Numbered from the stretch's first letter, positions 35,341 to 47,829 are shown. The stretch is DNA of 64,000 nt from Megalobrama amblycephala (GCF_018812025.1 NC_063057.1:16547963-16611962), one strand, 5' to 3'. Numbers and translations are program-made. Notes: generated from the sequence alone by a model not told the origin.

Positions 35341-36028
35341 CAGTGTCATTCCCACTTCACACGTTTTCTGCAGTCTTTATTTATGTTGGGCACAGTTAGA
35401 GATTGATAACATCTATTCTCAATATCTTCTGTTGCTTAGATACACTGGAAAACAGATTATTTAAAAAAAAAAATTGTGATAACACCACAAATGCAGACTT
35501 TATTTGTTTAGTGAGATGGAAAGAGGCAAAACTCAAATGTGACTTGCTCACTGTACTGCCATGCAAAGGCAAAACATAGCAACTACACATTTACTCAAAA
35601 TGGAGTGTGAAAACTGACATTGGTTCAATAAAAATGAAATGAAAAAGACATTTTTTTCTCTGTTTCAGTGTTGGTGTACTGTAGTTATTGTATTTTGCCT
35701 TTGTTTGACAGTGTATTATGACATGACTTTTAAGGAAAAGTAATCTTGTAAATACTTTCAGTACTTTAATATTATATTATATTATAATAATTTAGATGAG
35801 CATTAAAATGTTTTAAATTTTCTTTTATAATGGTCCTAGATCGCTAGTCATTAGTCACAAGGGATGGATTACCAATTCAGTATGTCCCTTATAAGTTCGA
35901 TGTATAAAGGGGAAATAAGAATAGATACGTAAAAGGAGAATGAGTTTTAGTATGTTATGCCTATTTGGCTGTGCTGTGAGATTGAATTAGCCAGAGCCAT
36001 TTCTGGGCTGAACTCCAGGTGAACTTAT

Positions 36029-36029
36029 T

Positions 36030-36099
<70 letters not shown>
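36029..36099. repeat. (TA)n microsatellite
   Basis: About 70 bases of TA with one AAA interruption near 36042. Confidence 0.95.
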
Positions 36100-36102
<3 letters not shown>

Positions 36103-36929
36103 TCCAGTAAATGCATCTAAATTAAGGGCACATGCCAACAAGTGTAAATGATCTGCATCCATTAAGTGTTCTTATGGATATCTACGTATTTTTAAAAATG
36201 CAAAAAAAAAAAAAAAAGACAAAAGAAAAAAGAAAAATGTGAATCTCCCCTTAAGACAGTGAGTCTTCAGCAGTCTGATGTTATTTGAACACCAGGGGGC
36301 AGAAGAGGTCATTAAGCAATGAGAATCCTGTTTTTTAACTTTTCAAGCCAACTTAGTCTCCTCTTGACCGACCCTGCACTTTTTCTGCTTCAGTGCATGG
36401 AAGCATTTGTGTGCATGTGTGTGTGAGAGAGCCACACAACAGAGAAAGCAACTCTTATTAACAGGATATTTTGTAAAGCAGTTAACATAAAAACACATAA
36501 AAAATGTGTTTACAAACAATTTGATCAGTGCAATTGGTCATAGTATGCAAATACGTGTACCTCGTTTCTCTCTCTTTGCACCTATTTTGCTGTGGTTAGT
36601 TGCTTTTGTAACACCATCTATTATTTATGTTTCTGTTCTTTTGAACAAAAGTCATTTATGTTCAGAAAAATTCAAGAAACTCAAAAACGTATGAAAGCAA
36701 AAAATATCTCAATTAGTCTCTTCTGATTGCATTAAGGTTTGAGTCAGACTGTGTTATGAAAAAACTCTTTAGAAAACCTTCAAAGATGCTTAATGGAAAC
36801 AGATAAAGGAAACGAAAGAGAAGGAAGGAGATACGGGTATGAAAGAGAGCGATAAAAGAAAAGGAGTAAAGAAGGATGGAGACTGCAAGCTTATCAAAGT
36901 TCAGTTATTGTATTGTTCCTTAGCTCCAA

Positions 36930-37110
36930 GATCTGAAGCAGGCTAATGATCTTGGTGACCTTCAGAGGAGATCAGAATGCTTACGAGGCAGAACAGCATC
37001 TTCAAGGTCTGCTTTGGCCTCCCTTTTATCATTAATTAATTCATGTTAATTGCTGGATTAGAGAGAAAAGGTCTCAGGGAACCAAAGACCGCAGAGCATC
37101 TGCCCTTGAC
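36930..37110. other. Candidate conserved noncoding block
   Basis: A non-repeat, less AT-rich block with homeodomain-type motifs (ATTAATTAATTCATGTTAATTG region, 37030-37052). It lacks the inverted ends and family motifs of neighbouring transposons. Conservation is a guess from composition and must be tested by alignment. Confidence 0.25.
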
Positions 37111-37272
37111 ATGACATGGAAGGGAAAGGTGAAGCAATGTGATTAGGACTGTGTGCTTCTGATCCAGATGTGAGGTTTATGCGTTATATAAACCTCTTTA
37201 CAATGCTTAAATCGACTAATGCATAATTAATCTTTTCTGTTTAACATTAAAGATTTATCAATTATAAAACAT

Positions 37273-37766
37273 GGTAACACTTTACTTAAAGCCTTTATAT
37301 ACAGTGTAAAGCTTTATAAAGGTATGCAAAAAATAACCGTAACCAAAGTTAATTCCTTGTTACATATAAAATTGGTTGTTTGTCATGTGTTTTAATGCAT
37401 TACAGGTGTAACATACACTGTAAAAATTTTTTTTCATGATTTATCACAACATTTTTTCTTTGTCAAATCAACTTAGATAATTAATGTAGTTCAGATAACA
37501 CAATATTTTGAGTTTCTGCTAATTAAACCAATCACCTTCATTGTATTAACTCAAATTTGTAATTTCAATGAACTCAAAATTTTAAGGCAACCAGGTAACT
37601 TACTTTTTTTTTTAAAGTTAAACCAACAATTCTCTTTTACAGTGTAAGTATTAATGTATTATAACTATGGTTACAATTATTCATTATTATAAGGTGACTT
37701 ACAAGGCATAATAAATGCATCAAAAATACTGTTATAAAAAATATTTACTTTAAGTAAAGTGTTACC
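37273..37766. mobile_element. MITE with GGTAACACTTTA ends, carrying a second MITE
   Basis: The ends GGTAACACTTTACTTAAA and TTTAAGTAAAGTGTTACC are mirrored. The interior is interrupted at 37416-37644 by an element with CACTGTAAAAA / TTTTACAGTG ends. Confidence 0.8.
37416..37644. mobile_element. Short MITE with CACTGTAAAA ends (nested)
   Basis: Inverted ends CACTGTAAAA and TTTTACAGTG, 229 bp, sitting inside the MITE 37273-37766. The flanks do not show a clean target duplication. Confidence 0.65.
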
Positions 37767-38373
37767 AAAAACATTATATAAAGAAAATAATTATTTAGCA
37801 GTATATAATGCAATGATTTTTTAAAATTTAAATCTGCTTAAAGGCAATATTTTTTAATTAATATATTTTTTCACATCACTGTAATGTTAATGAAACTTTC
37901 TTGATTCACAATAATATAAATGTATGTGTTTTTTAACATAATGGTCATGAACATTATGGGGCAATCATGATATATCCCAACATTTGATCTATAAAGCAAA
38001 ATATTGCAGATTATTTATGACTATTTTGTTAAAAAGGAGCCATGTTTGTTGAGCCATGCAGGGTGATATTCATGTTTGGTGACATTAGATATGCATTACG
38101 TTCAGTCTAGCACAGCTTACATATACCTCATTATTTAGTGCACACAGCTTTACTCATATGCAATATTGATTACCCAGCATGTGTGTTACAAAGGCACGTA
38201 CAGAACCTCATCCTTGCCCACGTACAGTAATCCTCCAGGGTTTTCCGGGCACAGCTGAACACTCATGTGTGGGTCAAGCCAGCCTGGTGTAACAAACACT
38301 CTGCCCCGAGTAACACACCCACTCTGTGAGACCTGACATGGCATATTTGGGGGCTGTGACAGCAGAGAATGTG

Positions 38374-38378
<5 letters not shown>

Positions 38379-38408
<30 letters not shown>
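38379..38408. repeat. (GT)n microsatellite
   Basis: Fifteen GT repeats. Confidence 0.95.
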
Positions 38409-38409
<1 letters not shown>

Positions 38410-38410
<1 letters not shown>

Positions 38411-39287
38411 TCATGAATCTGTGCAAGCCTGGGCATTTGTGACGCAGTTGGGGGTTTATCATGCGTATACGTGTGCACGTACAAAGGAGACAGAGGGAGT
38501 CTATGATCTGAGCTTGCGGCTTGAAGTGTGAGAGTGTGTGTGATGGAGAGGGAGATTGTTTTAGACAGGTATTAAAGTGTAATAGGTTACGTCACGTCGC
38601 CTGCTCTGTCTCCTGTTGTTAGTGTCAGTATTCAGCTTTGCCCTCTTCGGTGGCGGTCGTCGCGGGCAATCCCGTCTCCCCTGCGGGCCTTCTGAAAAAG
38701 TGCACATCTAAAGGAAATGTCAGCGTGCCCTGACTGCCACTCCAAAACCAAACAAGTCTTCTCCTTCTCTCAACCTCTAATACCCTTTCCGCCAACTCTT
38801 GTTCTCTTTTTGCATATTACTGTACCTACATTTATGGCTTCCCAGCTCTTCCCAAACTTTTCAAGCCTCTGTCCAAGTTGATGGCCTGATGTTTGGTTCA
38901 TTTGTGTTTTCTCTGCAGTGATGCAGTGGGCCGTTATGTACATTTACAAGCTTGTGTTTGGCCCAGAATACTTGATTAACTCAATCTAAATGGGTTTGTC
39001 TCCTTTAATCTCATAATATGACTTTTGATGGGTATAAATTCTTTTTTTTTTTTTTTCAACATTTCCTCACTGCTGCATTTCAGATCTCTCCATTAGTTTG
39101 CACAGGCGCCTCTCTGAGAGAACCTGTCAATCATTGCTCCTGTAATAATTTCTGCTTGGCTGGTGGAAGCAGGGTGGTGGATCTGAAAACACAACAGTAT
39201 TGAACCATAGCCCTCTACAACCATACTGACAGAACATCATATTCCATATCCATAATGATGCCTTTTGTATTCTATGGCACATAATCT
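38410..39287. other. Spacer with possible conserved noncoding blocks
   Basis: 38580-38760 (including GTTACGTCACGTCGCC) and 39070-39180 are non-repeat and less AT-rich than surroundings. They may be regulatory. No coding gene is seen. Confidence 0.3.
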
Positions 39288-39916
39288 GTGTTGGGGGTAA
39301 CGCATTAACGCGAGTTACGTAATCAGATTACTTTTTTTAAGTAACTAGTAAAGTAACAATTTACTTTTAAATTTACAATATCTGACATAGAAATATGTCA
39401 AATATATAAACAAATATCTGAGTTACTATTTCAAATAAGTAACCCAAGTTACTTTGTTTTCCAATTGATTGACTGACAGCTCTCCTGTCCCCATGTTGAG
39501 AGAAATAAGGAGTAAGTGTGGAAGCGCTGTGTGAACATGATGGTTATTCTAGACTAGTTCTAGACTAAATGTGACCATGCATTTACTTCTTTACTTCTCC
39601 TGTGTCCTATTCTTCTGTATTCCAGAATGGCAGCACAGCTGAAAGGTTTGTATGAGCTGCGCCCTCTACTGTACAGGTGTGAATTTGCACTTCCTTCAGC
39701 CCTGAGGCTTATTCTTTTTACATTTGCCAAAAATAGAACATTTTTGTTGTTATAAAAACAAACAAACAGTACAGCCCAAATGAGAAAAAAACAACACAAA
39801 AGTAACAGAATGCATTACTTCCCATAAAATGTAACAAAGTAACAAAATTAGTTACTTTTTTAGGGAGTAACATAATATTGTAATGAATTAATTCTAAAAG
39901 TAACTTTCCCCAACAA
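39288..39916. mobile_element. hAT-like element rich in GTAAC motifs
   Basis: TGTTGGGG near 39289 and CCCCAACA ending about 39914 are inverted ends. Sub-terminal sequence is a run of AGTAACT-like motifs mirrored at the other end, as in common fish hAT families. The exact 8-bp duplication is not clear. Confidence 0.6.
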
Positions 39917-39983
39917 TGCACATAATAACATTAGTATATTTGTTGTTGGCTACTATGGCACTCTTCCAAATCTGTTTTTTCTA

Positions 39984-40190
39984 CACTGAAAACAATTAAG
40001 ATTTACTTTAAACAGTTTTCACTCAGAAAGTGCTATTGAATTTCACAAATAAGTGCAAAGAAATGGCAAGTAACAATTGAATTAAACATGAAATTCTGAA
40101 GTAGAATGACTGAAATAGTATTTTCTTGTAATCATACTCCAGTAGACTTTATTTTATTTACAACAACTTTGAAAAATAATTTTTACAGTG
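39984..40190. mobile_element. Short MITE with CACTGAAAA / TTTTACAGTG ends
   Basis: Same family as 37416-37644, judged from its ends and size (207 bp). Confidence 0.6.
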
Positions 40191-40315
40191 CAAGTTCATC
40201 AGTCTCTTAATGGCTACAAATGAACTATAGTTCCATGTTTCGGTAATAGATCTGTATTTAATCCAGATCTACAGAGCTGCTGTTCATCAATGCTATTTGT
40301 CCTATATGGAAGCTT

Positions 40316-41825
40316 GTTTCCGCCATGAAATAAAAATCAAAAAGGTAATCGCAACTTTTTATCTCACAATTCTGACTTTTTTTCTCAGAATTGTGAGATA
40401 TAAAGTTAGAATTGCATAATGTAAATTCATAATTGCGAGTCATAAAGTCAGAATTGCATAATATAAATTCACTGTTGCGAGAAAAAAAATCAAAATTGTG
40501 AGTTATTAAGTCAGAATTGCATGATAAAAACACAATTGTGAGAAAAAAGTATAACACAATTCTGACTTTTTTCTCGCAATTGTGTTTATATCATGCAATT
40601 CTGACGTTATAACTCGCAATTGTGAGTTTATCTCAAATTTTTAGAAAAAAAGTCAGAATTGTGAGTTTTAAAGTCAGAAATGCACAGGGGCGCCGTTGGC
40701 ATGGGGGACAGGGGGGTCAGGACCCCCGCAGTTTTGAAAAGATAGAAGTCGATTTCTTTTGATAAGGGCTGCTTCAATTAGTCACACTATATCATCTTTT
40801 AGCTTAGGATATTTTCTTTCAAATGAGACCATTTTCACGTTTCTGTGAGCTTCCGTTCATAAATAATCAGCTGTTTTGTCGCGGATGTGAACAGGAAATG
40901 CGCTCTCGAACGGAGAAACACGCGATCTCCAAACTATCAATCAAAGCGTGCTAACGTTTTAGGACAGGTTAATGGTATATAAATCATGCCCGAACGTTAG
41001 GTTTTTCAATCAAGCCAAACCGACCATTCAGAAACCGAGAAATTTGACACTTTAAGGTAAGGAGGCTGATCTCTCAGGTTGACGCGCGAGCTGGCTTGAC
41101 TGAAGTTTTCGTGAGGATTTATAGTTTATGGACTGTTTTGATTTCGGTAATTACGTCTTGAAATGCAAAAGCATTGATGGCATCTATAAAAGAGATATCT
41201 GAAATAGAAACAAAAGTGATATTGCCTCATCCAGTGGAGGACGCACGAGAGGAGATCTGTGCGTTTCATTGGTATGTGTATACTGTAATACTGCATTTAC
41301 AATGCTTATCAGTGGCGTGCACTTTGATCGTGAAAGTGCCTTTTGTGGTCGCTTCGCGGTGCTCCCTTGTTCCAGATGTGAACGTGAGCTCCAGTCCATT
41401 ACAATTTAGAGCGGTTAAGGCCCGGGTATACTTCATTTCCCGCGTTCCGTTCAGTCTCGCGCGAGCCTTTCAGAGAAACTCCTTTGCCCATGAGCGCCGA
41501 AACGCAGTTTGGTCCCCCTCACTTTGAAAATGTCTCCTGCGCCCCTGGAAATGCGTGATAACTCAATTGTGAGAAAAAAGTCAGAATTGCGACTATATCT
41601 CACAATTCTGACTATATCACACAGAATTATATCACAATTCTGAAAAAAAAGTCATAGTCAAGTTATAAAGTCAGAATTGCGTGATAAAAACTCGACGACT
41701 ATCTCTCAATTCTGACTTTACAACATGCAATTCTGACTTTATAACTCGTAATTGCTAGTTGCTTAGCAATTCTGAAATAAAAAGTCGCAATTACCTTTTT
41801 ATTTTTTTAAATTAGTGGCGGAAAC
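40316..41825. mobile_element. Foldback element with short-period arms, split by a hAT
   Basis: The inverted ends GTTTCCGCCA (40316) and TGGCGGAAAC (ending 41825) continue inward as mirrored AAAAAGGTAATCGCAACTTTTTA-like sequence (shown in part). Both arms then consist of a 15-25-bp motif (AGTCAGAATTG, GAATTGTGAG) repeated many times on alternating strands. Removing the hAT at 40685-41547 leaves about 640 bp. The superfamily cannot be told. Confidence 0.75.
40685..41547. mobile_element. hAT-type element inside the foldback
   Basis: The ends CAGGGGCGC (40685) and GCGCCCCTG (ending 41547) are flanked by GAAATGCA / GAAATGCG (40677-40684 and 41548-41555, seven of eight identical). The frame at 41174-41527 has no transposase motif I recognise. 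Confidence 0.88.
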
Positions 41826-42754
41826 CATATGTCCATATGTTTGTCCATCTAACTGTCTTTCTATTCTTTTTTTAATTATTTAATTTTTTTTTATTAGTTA
41901 ACAGCTGAGTTCACAGCCGAAGGCACACAGTTCTGCTCCTGTGGAGATTTATCCTTCCTGCAGCGTTTAATTCCAGCTGTAATCAAACATGCCTGAATCA
42001 GCTAATCAGTGTCTTTGGGTTCACTTGTAAATTACAGCCAGGTGTGTTTGAGCGACACCAGGACTAAACTTTATTGCAGTTAATTTTAAAGAGCAAGATT
42101 AGACTTTGCAACTCATTCAAACTTAAAATGTAAGACTTCAAGTTTGAAATTATTTATCTCAACCAGGCACGATACGATGAAACTGAAAACTCTGATGGTA
42201 GTGATACAGGACAGCCTCTAGCTCTGTACGCTCTTACCTAAACACTTAAGATCTCTCTGGTCCCCTGTGGTCAATAAAATGAATGATGTCTTGTGGCTCC
42301 ATTATAGTTCAGTACAAGGTCACTTACTTAAACCTTCACATTCACTATTCCTCAGTGCTCAAGTTAATTCCAAACCTTGACCTGAACAGCAAAATCCATT
42401 GCCATCTTCCAAAAAAGGGCCAAAGATACATTATTGGCAGAGCACTTTACTATCTCATGTTGTGCAGTTGCACTATTCTAGTACTTAATGTAAATTTGGT
42501 ATGGTAGCGATACTTGTGTCATGTTCTCTCTGCGGCTTGCATTAATTCTCACTTCTGCTTGTATTATTCTCATTAAGTCACTTTGTATAAAAGTGTCAGC
42601 CAACTGAATAAATGTCAATTAATATGAATTCCCGCTTTCAGTGTGGATGGAAAATGTACCTGTCAGTGGAATTGTGTTCCATTATGCCTTGTCAGGACAC
42701 AATATTAGTTTGGGAGAAAGATTTATGTTTAAACAAAAGATTTGACAGTTTGGC
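41826..42754. other. Spacer with a repeat tail fragment, no gene seen
   Basis: 42550-42620 (TAAGTCACTTTGTATAAAAGTG... AATAAATGTCAA) resembles the tail of a common fish repeat. The rest is unique AT-rich sequence. Confidence 0.45.
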
Positions 42755-43065
42755 TTAAAGGGATAGTTCATCCAAAAATGAAAATTCTATCATCTACTCA
42801 CCCTTAAGTTGTTCCAAACCTGTATTAATTTCTTTTTTCTGCTGAACACAAAAGAAGATAATTTGAAGAATGTTGGTAACCAAACAGTTGATGGGACCCC
42901 ATTGGCTTCCATACTATTTTTTTTTTTTTCTCCATACTATGGAAGTCAATGAGGCACATCAAATGTTTGGGAAACCAAACTTCTTCAATTCAAACAGGTT
43001 TGGAAGAACTTGAGGGTGAGTAAATGATGACAGAATTTTCATTTTTGGGTGAATTTTCCCTTTAA
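42755..43065. mobile_element. Foldback MITE, TTAA family (complete)
   Basis: TTAA at both edges (42755-42758 and 43062-43065). The arms start AAAGGGATAGTTCATCCAAA and end TTTTTGGGTGAATTTTCCCT. The interior arms TGGAAGTCAATGAGG and its mirror meet at a T tract near 42921. Confidence 0.9.
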
Positions 43066-44108
43066 AAACATAATTAGAATTGTGTAACTACTCAAACTCC
43101 TACTAATACATAAAAAGATTTTTTAAAAGCATATTTAGATTCTAACCATGAAAAGCCTCTGCCCACATTGCTTCATCTGTATTTATATTCATGACTTGGT
43201 GGAACCGTATCTCTCCTCTTCAAATGCTCAGGCATTAGTCGCTTCCATACAGTGAAGACATGCTGGATGGTGCTGAGCAGTCTGCAATTTCTTCAGATTG
43301 TAACATGAGCCACAGAGAGCAACTAAGAGCACAGAATAACATCTTGAGAGCTTAAATCACGAGACTTTCAGCATTTTCAAACAGATCCTTGTATACTTTA
43401 ATGATGCCAATAAAAGTCCTAAATGTGACTCCCCTCTTCATCTAATGTTGTAATAGTTCTCAGTGGACAACTCTGTTTATGGCCATTATAAAAAGAAATA
43501 TGCATGATCAATGTTTGAGAAAATCAAATATACTTTACTAGAAACAGATAGCAAAATGAGAAATAGAGAGAGAAAGAGAGAGAACATAATCAAAGAGAAA
43601 ACACCCTTTTAGCTCTGTAGATCAATGGTTTGTAATGGACCGGATTTGCACATCCGCTAAAGATCCTTTCTCTTATCTCTCCTCTTTAATGTGTAAACAT
43701 AATTACACCATGGAGAGAAAAAAAATAATGGCTTTACCTTAAATTAGCCAAGGTCTCATTCAAACCAAGAGTTGGTCAGGGTGAAGAGAATGAGAGAGAA
43801 AGACTCATTCTGGGATGGTGGTATGCTGTGCTTGCAGATCTCTTACTCTGAAAATGCTCATCTAATGAGAGAGAGAATCAGCAAAAGCATCATCTCAGGA
43901 GTTTAGAAAAACAAACTGAGGAACATGGACCTAGTTTTGTCATGATGTCAAGTAGGGATAGCTGTGTATTGTAGTGTGATATGCTGTGCTTTATCTAAAA
44001 CCAATGCACTTTTTTACATTTATTATAAATGTTGTGTATAACATTGATTATTTAAAAAAAAAAAATTATTAAAAATATTTTAATTAGATTGTACATAACA
44101 GTTATTTG
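43066..44108. other. AT-rich spacer, no gene seen
   Basis: Purine-rich GAGAGA stretches (43560-43600, 43785-43805) and short frames only. Confidence 0.5.
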
Positions 44109-44200
44109 GGTAACACTTTAGAATGGGGAACACATATTCACTATTAACTTTTGCCTCAATAAACTCTTACTCTTACTACTTATTAATAGTTAGTAAGATA
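44109..44200. mobile_element. Left part of a MITE split by the DIRS element
   Basis: GGTAACACTTTAGAATGGGG and the following bases form the left part of a common cyprinid repeat. It resumes after the DIRS element at 48528 (TTTTAAGTTTAGGTATTGG ... to about 48650). Confidence 0.7.
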
Positions 44201-44455
44201 GTTCCCTTTCGATATTTCACTCGTACTGCGTATGGGGGAAAAGTCTCCCTTTTCCCCCGCTACTGAAGCCTTTTCAATAACGCAGTGTAACTGCACCGTC
44301 ATTGGTTCACTCATAGACAAGTCGTTGAACCAATGGTGGCGCGGCTTGGCGGCGCGGCGCGGCCTATGGGAGAGAGCGCGCGAACATTCCCGCCAAAAGG
44401 GGCGGGGTAATGTGCTATATAAGCGGGCGAATCGCCATAGGCCATCAGTCCTTTC
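44201..44455 (+). repeat. DIRS left inverted terminal repeat and promoter
   Basis: Mirrored at 48253-48478 (for example TCTCCCTTTTCCCC, the CACTCATAGACAAGTCGTTG block, and GGGCGGGGTAATGTGCTATA). GCTATATAAGCGGGCG near 44413 is the likely TATA box. Confidence 0.85.
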
Positions 44456-44851
44456 TCCTTCAGCGACGACTGAACTTCTCTTCGCTGATCCTCGCCGAAG
44501 CCTGCTCACCGGGAAAGAAGCTCGCCGCCTGAGAAGACGCTCCGCCGCCGTTGAAAAGGCCCTGCAGCAGACCCAGCCGACTCGCCGGATCCCCGCAGCG
44601 CCCGCGCCCTCGCCGACTGCCGCCTTCGCGCCGTCGACGAGCCGCCACCTCCCGCTTCCTGCTACCGGCCGCTTCTCAGCGGGTCTCCTGCCGCCATCCG
44701 GCGCGCCATCCGGCGCGCCCTCCTGAGCGTCCTCCCGCGGTTACAGTAACCGCTCTCTGAGCATCTTTCCAGCGGTTTTCACCGCTTTGAGCACCGGCCC
44801 TCGCCGTTAGAGCCTCCCAATCGCCGTTTTCATGGCACACGGCATTTCTAA

Positions 44852-45010
44852 ATGCCACACCACTCCTGTGGTACGTGCAGAGCCCCTCTGCACGAAGGAG
44901 ACGGGCACAACGAGTGCGTTGGATGTCTGGGCAAGTCCCACGCGGATGACGCGCACGTCGGCGGCTCATGCCCACACTGCAGGTTGTGTTATTACACAAC
45001 CAACGCGCAG
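44852..45010 (+). pseudogene. DIRS gag-like remnant with Cys/His cluster
   Basis: The frame starts Met-Pro-His-His-Ser-Cys and carries Cys-x2-Cys and further Cys/His pairs within 40 residues (CGTC, HNEC, CPHC), a zinc-binding pattern of fish DIRS gag proteins. It then runs directly into RT sequence, which shows that most of gag has been deleted. Confidence 0.6.
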
Positions 45011-46523
45011 ATTTGCCACGAGGATTGGTTTTGCTCGCTGGATCTGAAAGACGCTTACTTTCATATCCAGATAGCCCCCCCATCACAGACGATTCTTGAG
45101 ATTCGTATTCGAGGGTGTGGCTTATCAGTACACGGTCCTCCCCTTCGGGCTCTCCCTGGCTCCTCGCACTTTCACGAAGTGCATGAATGCGGCTCTTTCC
45201 CCTCTGAGGCAGATGGGAATACGAGTTTTGAATTACCTCGACGACTGGCTCATCCTGGCCAGCTCGCGTTCGGAACTAGAACACCACAGATCCGTGCTCC
45301 TCAGCCACTTACAGTGCCTGGGTCTCAGGGTCAACCTAGCCAAGAGCTCACTGCTCCCCACTCAACGTATCTCGTTCCTGGGTGCAGTGTTCGACTCGGT
45401 CCGCATGACGGCCGTAGTCTCACCAGAGCGCGCTCTGGCCATTCAGCAGCTCGCGGCTTCCTTCAAGAACAAGGCTTACCTCCCTCTGAAGCTCTTCCAG
45501 AGGTTGCTAGGGCTCATGGCTTCCGCCTCCCTAGTTCTCCAGCTCGGCCTGCTTCGCATGCGGCCCCTGCAGTACTGGCTGAAAACCCGGGTCCCCCCTC
45601 ACGCTTGGCGTCACGGGTGCCTTCGCCTCAAGGTCAATCAGGCCTGTTTAATGGCCCTGAAACCTTGGATGAACCCTACTTGGTTCACTCTAGGAGTACC
45701 CCTTCAGGCGGTAACACGAAGGACAGTTCTCTCGACAAACGCTTCCAACTCAGGTTGGGGCGCCCTGTGCGAGGGAAGTCCGGCTTTCGGCTCGTGGACA
45801 CACGAGGAAAGCCACCTTCACATCAACTGCCTCGAATTACTGGCAGTGATACGAGCCTTCCAAGCCTTCCATTCTCGTCTGACGGATCGCCACGTCTTAG
45901 TCCAATCGGACAGTATGACAGTGGTCTCGTATATAAATCGCCAGGGGGGTCTTTCGTCCAGCCGCTTATGCGCTCTGGCGAAGCGCCTTCTGGAATGGGC
46001 TTCCCCAAGGGTTCGTTCGCTCAAGGCGACTCATATACCTGGGAAGAGCAATCTGGGAGCAGACATGCTGTCTCGGAACAACATCCCCTCGGACGGGTGG
46101 ATGCTCCACCCCCAGACTGTTCAAACCATATGGGAGTTCTTCGGGAAAGCGGAGGTGGACCTCTTTGCCTCAGGAGACAACTCTCATTGCCCAATTTATT
46201 TTTCGAAGAAGGACAACGCATTGGCCCACATCTGGCCCAATACCCTTCTATATGCCTTTCCTCCGATCGCCCTGATCCCTCAGGTCATCAGACGAATCAG
46301 AGAGGATGGACACAAAGTTCTGTTGGTGGCCCCACTTTGGAGGAGCCAGTTTTGGACCTCAGAGCTGTTTCGGCTTTCCACGAAAGCCCCATGGCCAATC
46401 CCCCTGAGAAGGGACCTCCTTTCTCAGGCGAACAGAACAATCTGGCACCCACAGCCAGAGCTTTGGGCTCTACATCTGTGGATCCTCGACAGGAGCCGTC
46501 TGACCTCCCCAGGAATGTGCTAG
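45011..46523 (+). pseudogene. DIRS reverse transcriptase/RNase H, broken
   Basis: RT motif A (SLDLKDAYFHI) lies in the upstream frame near 45037. From 45096 the domain continues in another frame with VLPFGLSLAP and the catalytic YLDD box at 45234-45245, so a frame break lies just before 45096. RNase H follows, with motifs LELLAV, QSDS and GADMLSR. The first catalytic Asp position reads TNAS (Asn, about residue 215 of the 45096 frame), where TDAS is expected. The N-terminal fingers region is missing. The enzyme cannot be functional as it stands. Confidence 0.85.
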
Positions 46524-47490
46524 ATACCATTTCACAGGCAAGAGCTCCGTCCACGAGACGCCTCTACGCCCAGAAGTGGTCGGTCTTTGTTAGTTGGTGT
46601 TCCACACACAACATAGACCCGGAGGAGTGCGAGGTATCTTCCATACTAACCTTCCTCCAAGAGCGACTGGACTCGGGGCGGGCCCCCTCCACGCTCAAAG
46701 TTTACGTAGCAGCCATTGCGGCGTTTCACTCGACCATTGCTGGACAATCTGTAGGGCGGAACGACTTGATTATTACGTTTCTGAGGGGTTCCAGGCGATT
46801 GCATCCTCCTCGCTCCTCACCGTTCCCCCCTGGGACCTCTCCTTGGTCCTCAGGGCTCTTAAAGGTCCTCCTTTTGAGCCATTATGTCTAGCAGGCCTCA
46901 AGCTCTTAACGTTTAAAACCGCCCTGCTACTTGCATTGGCGTTGGTTAAACGCGTTGGCGATTTGCAGGCACTCTCTGTGAGCCCTGTATGCCTCGAATT
47001 TGGGCCCAACGACTCTACGGTCGTTCTGAAACCAAGGGTTGGCTACGTTCCCAAGGTGCTCTCTACGCCGTTCAGAGCACAAGTGATCTCACTCTCTGCG
47101 CTTCCTCGTTCATCAGACGAGCCAGGGCTAGAATCACTATGCCCAGTTAGGGCTTTACGCGTCTACATCGAGCGGTCACAGCCTTTCCGGCAATCTGACC
47201 AGCTATTCGTTTGTTTTGGTGGCCGCACCAAGGGGTCTCCGGTCTCAAAACAGCGTCTATCACGATGGATCGTTGACGCCATAGCTCTTTCTTACTCCTC
47301 TGCAGGCGCTACTTGCCCCATCGGAGTTAGGGCCCATTCCACTAGAGGCATGGCTTCATCTTGGGCCTGGTCCAGTGGAGTCTCTATTAAAGACATTTGT
47401 GAGGCGGCCGGCTGGTCCTCGCCGTCCACTTTTGTCAGATTCTACCAGTTGGACGTTCCGACCTTGCATGCTCGGGTCCTTTCAGTGTAA
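46524..47490 (+). pseudogene. DIRS tyrosine recombinase, frameshifted
   Basis: The N-terminal core-binding part (ARAPSTRRLYAQKW ... FLRGSRR, about 46530-46800) is in one frame. The catalytic part from about 46800 to 47490 is in another. In the catalytic part, counted from 46594, Arg120, His248, Arg251, Trp274 and Tyr284 fit the tyrosine recombinase set R, HxxR, (H/W), Y. The stop is at 47488. A single frame break near 46795 separates the two halves. Confidence 0.85.
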
Positions 47491-47658
47491 ATTCGTGGCC
47501 CTTAAGTATTCCGCTTTTTGCACATCTCATCCCAGGAGTTCTCTCCTCCGTAGTGTAACAGGGTACGGCGGCTTCGGCCTTCACTTGTCCTCGGGCCCTT
47601 CTGGTGCCCGTTCAAGTTCTGTCGTTCCCCAGCCGTGGCACGGCGCGGTTGAATTCGT

Positions 47659-47756
47659 TCCCCCATACGCAGTACGAGTGAACTATCGAAAGGGAACGTA
47701 CTCGGTTACTAACGTAACCTCGGTTCCCTGAGATATGGAACGAGTACTGCGTTACT
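47659..47756 (+). repeat. DIRS internal complementary region
   Basis: The left part (to 47697) is the reverse complement of the element's left end at 44201. The right part (from 47698) is the reverse complement of its right end (48463-48524). The join marks the circle junction expected from the DIRS replication model. Confidence 0.88.
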
Positions 47757-47829
47757 TGCCGTGCGGCTTAGGTCGTCGCTTCAGTCAATATGGACCTGAC
47801 TACAACGTAGCCCAGGAGACAATGGGCCT

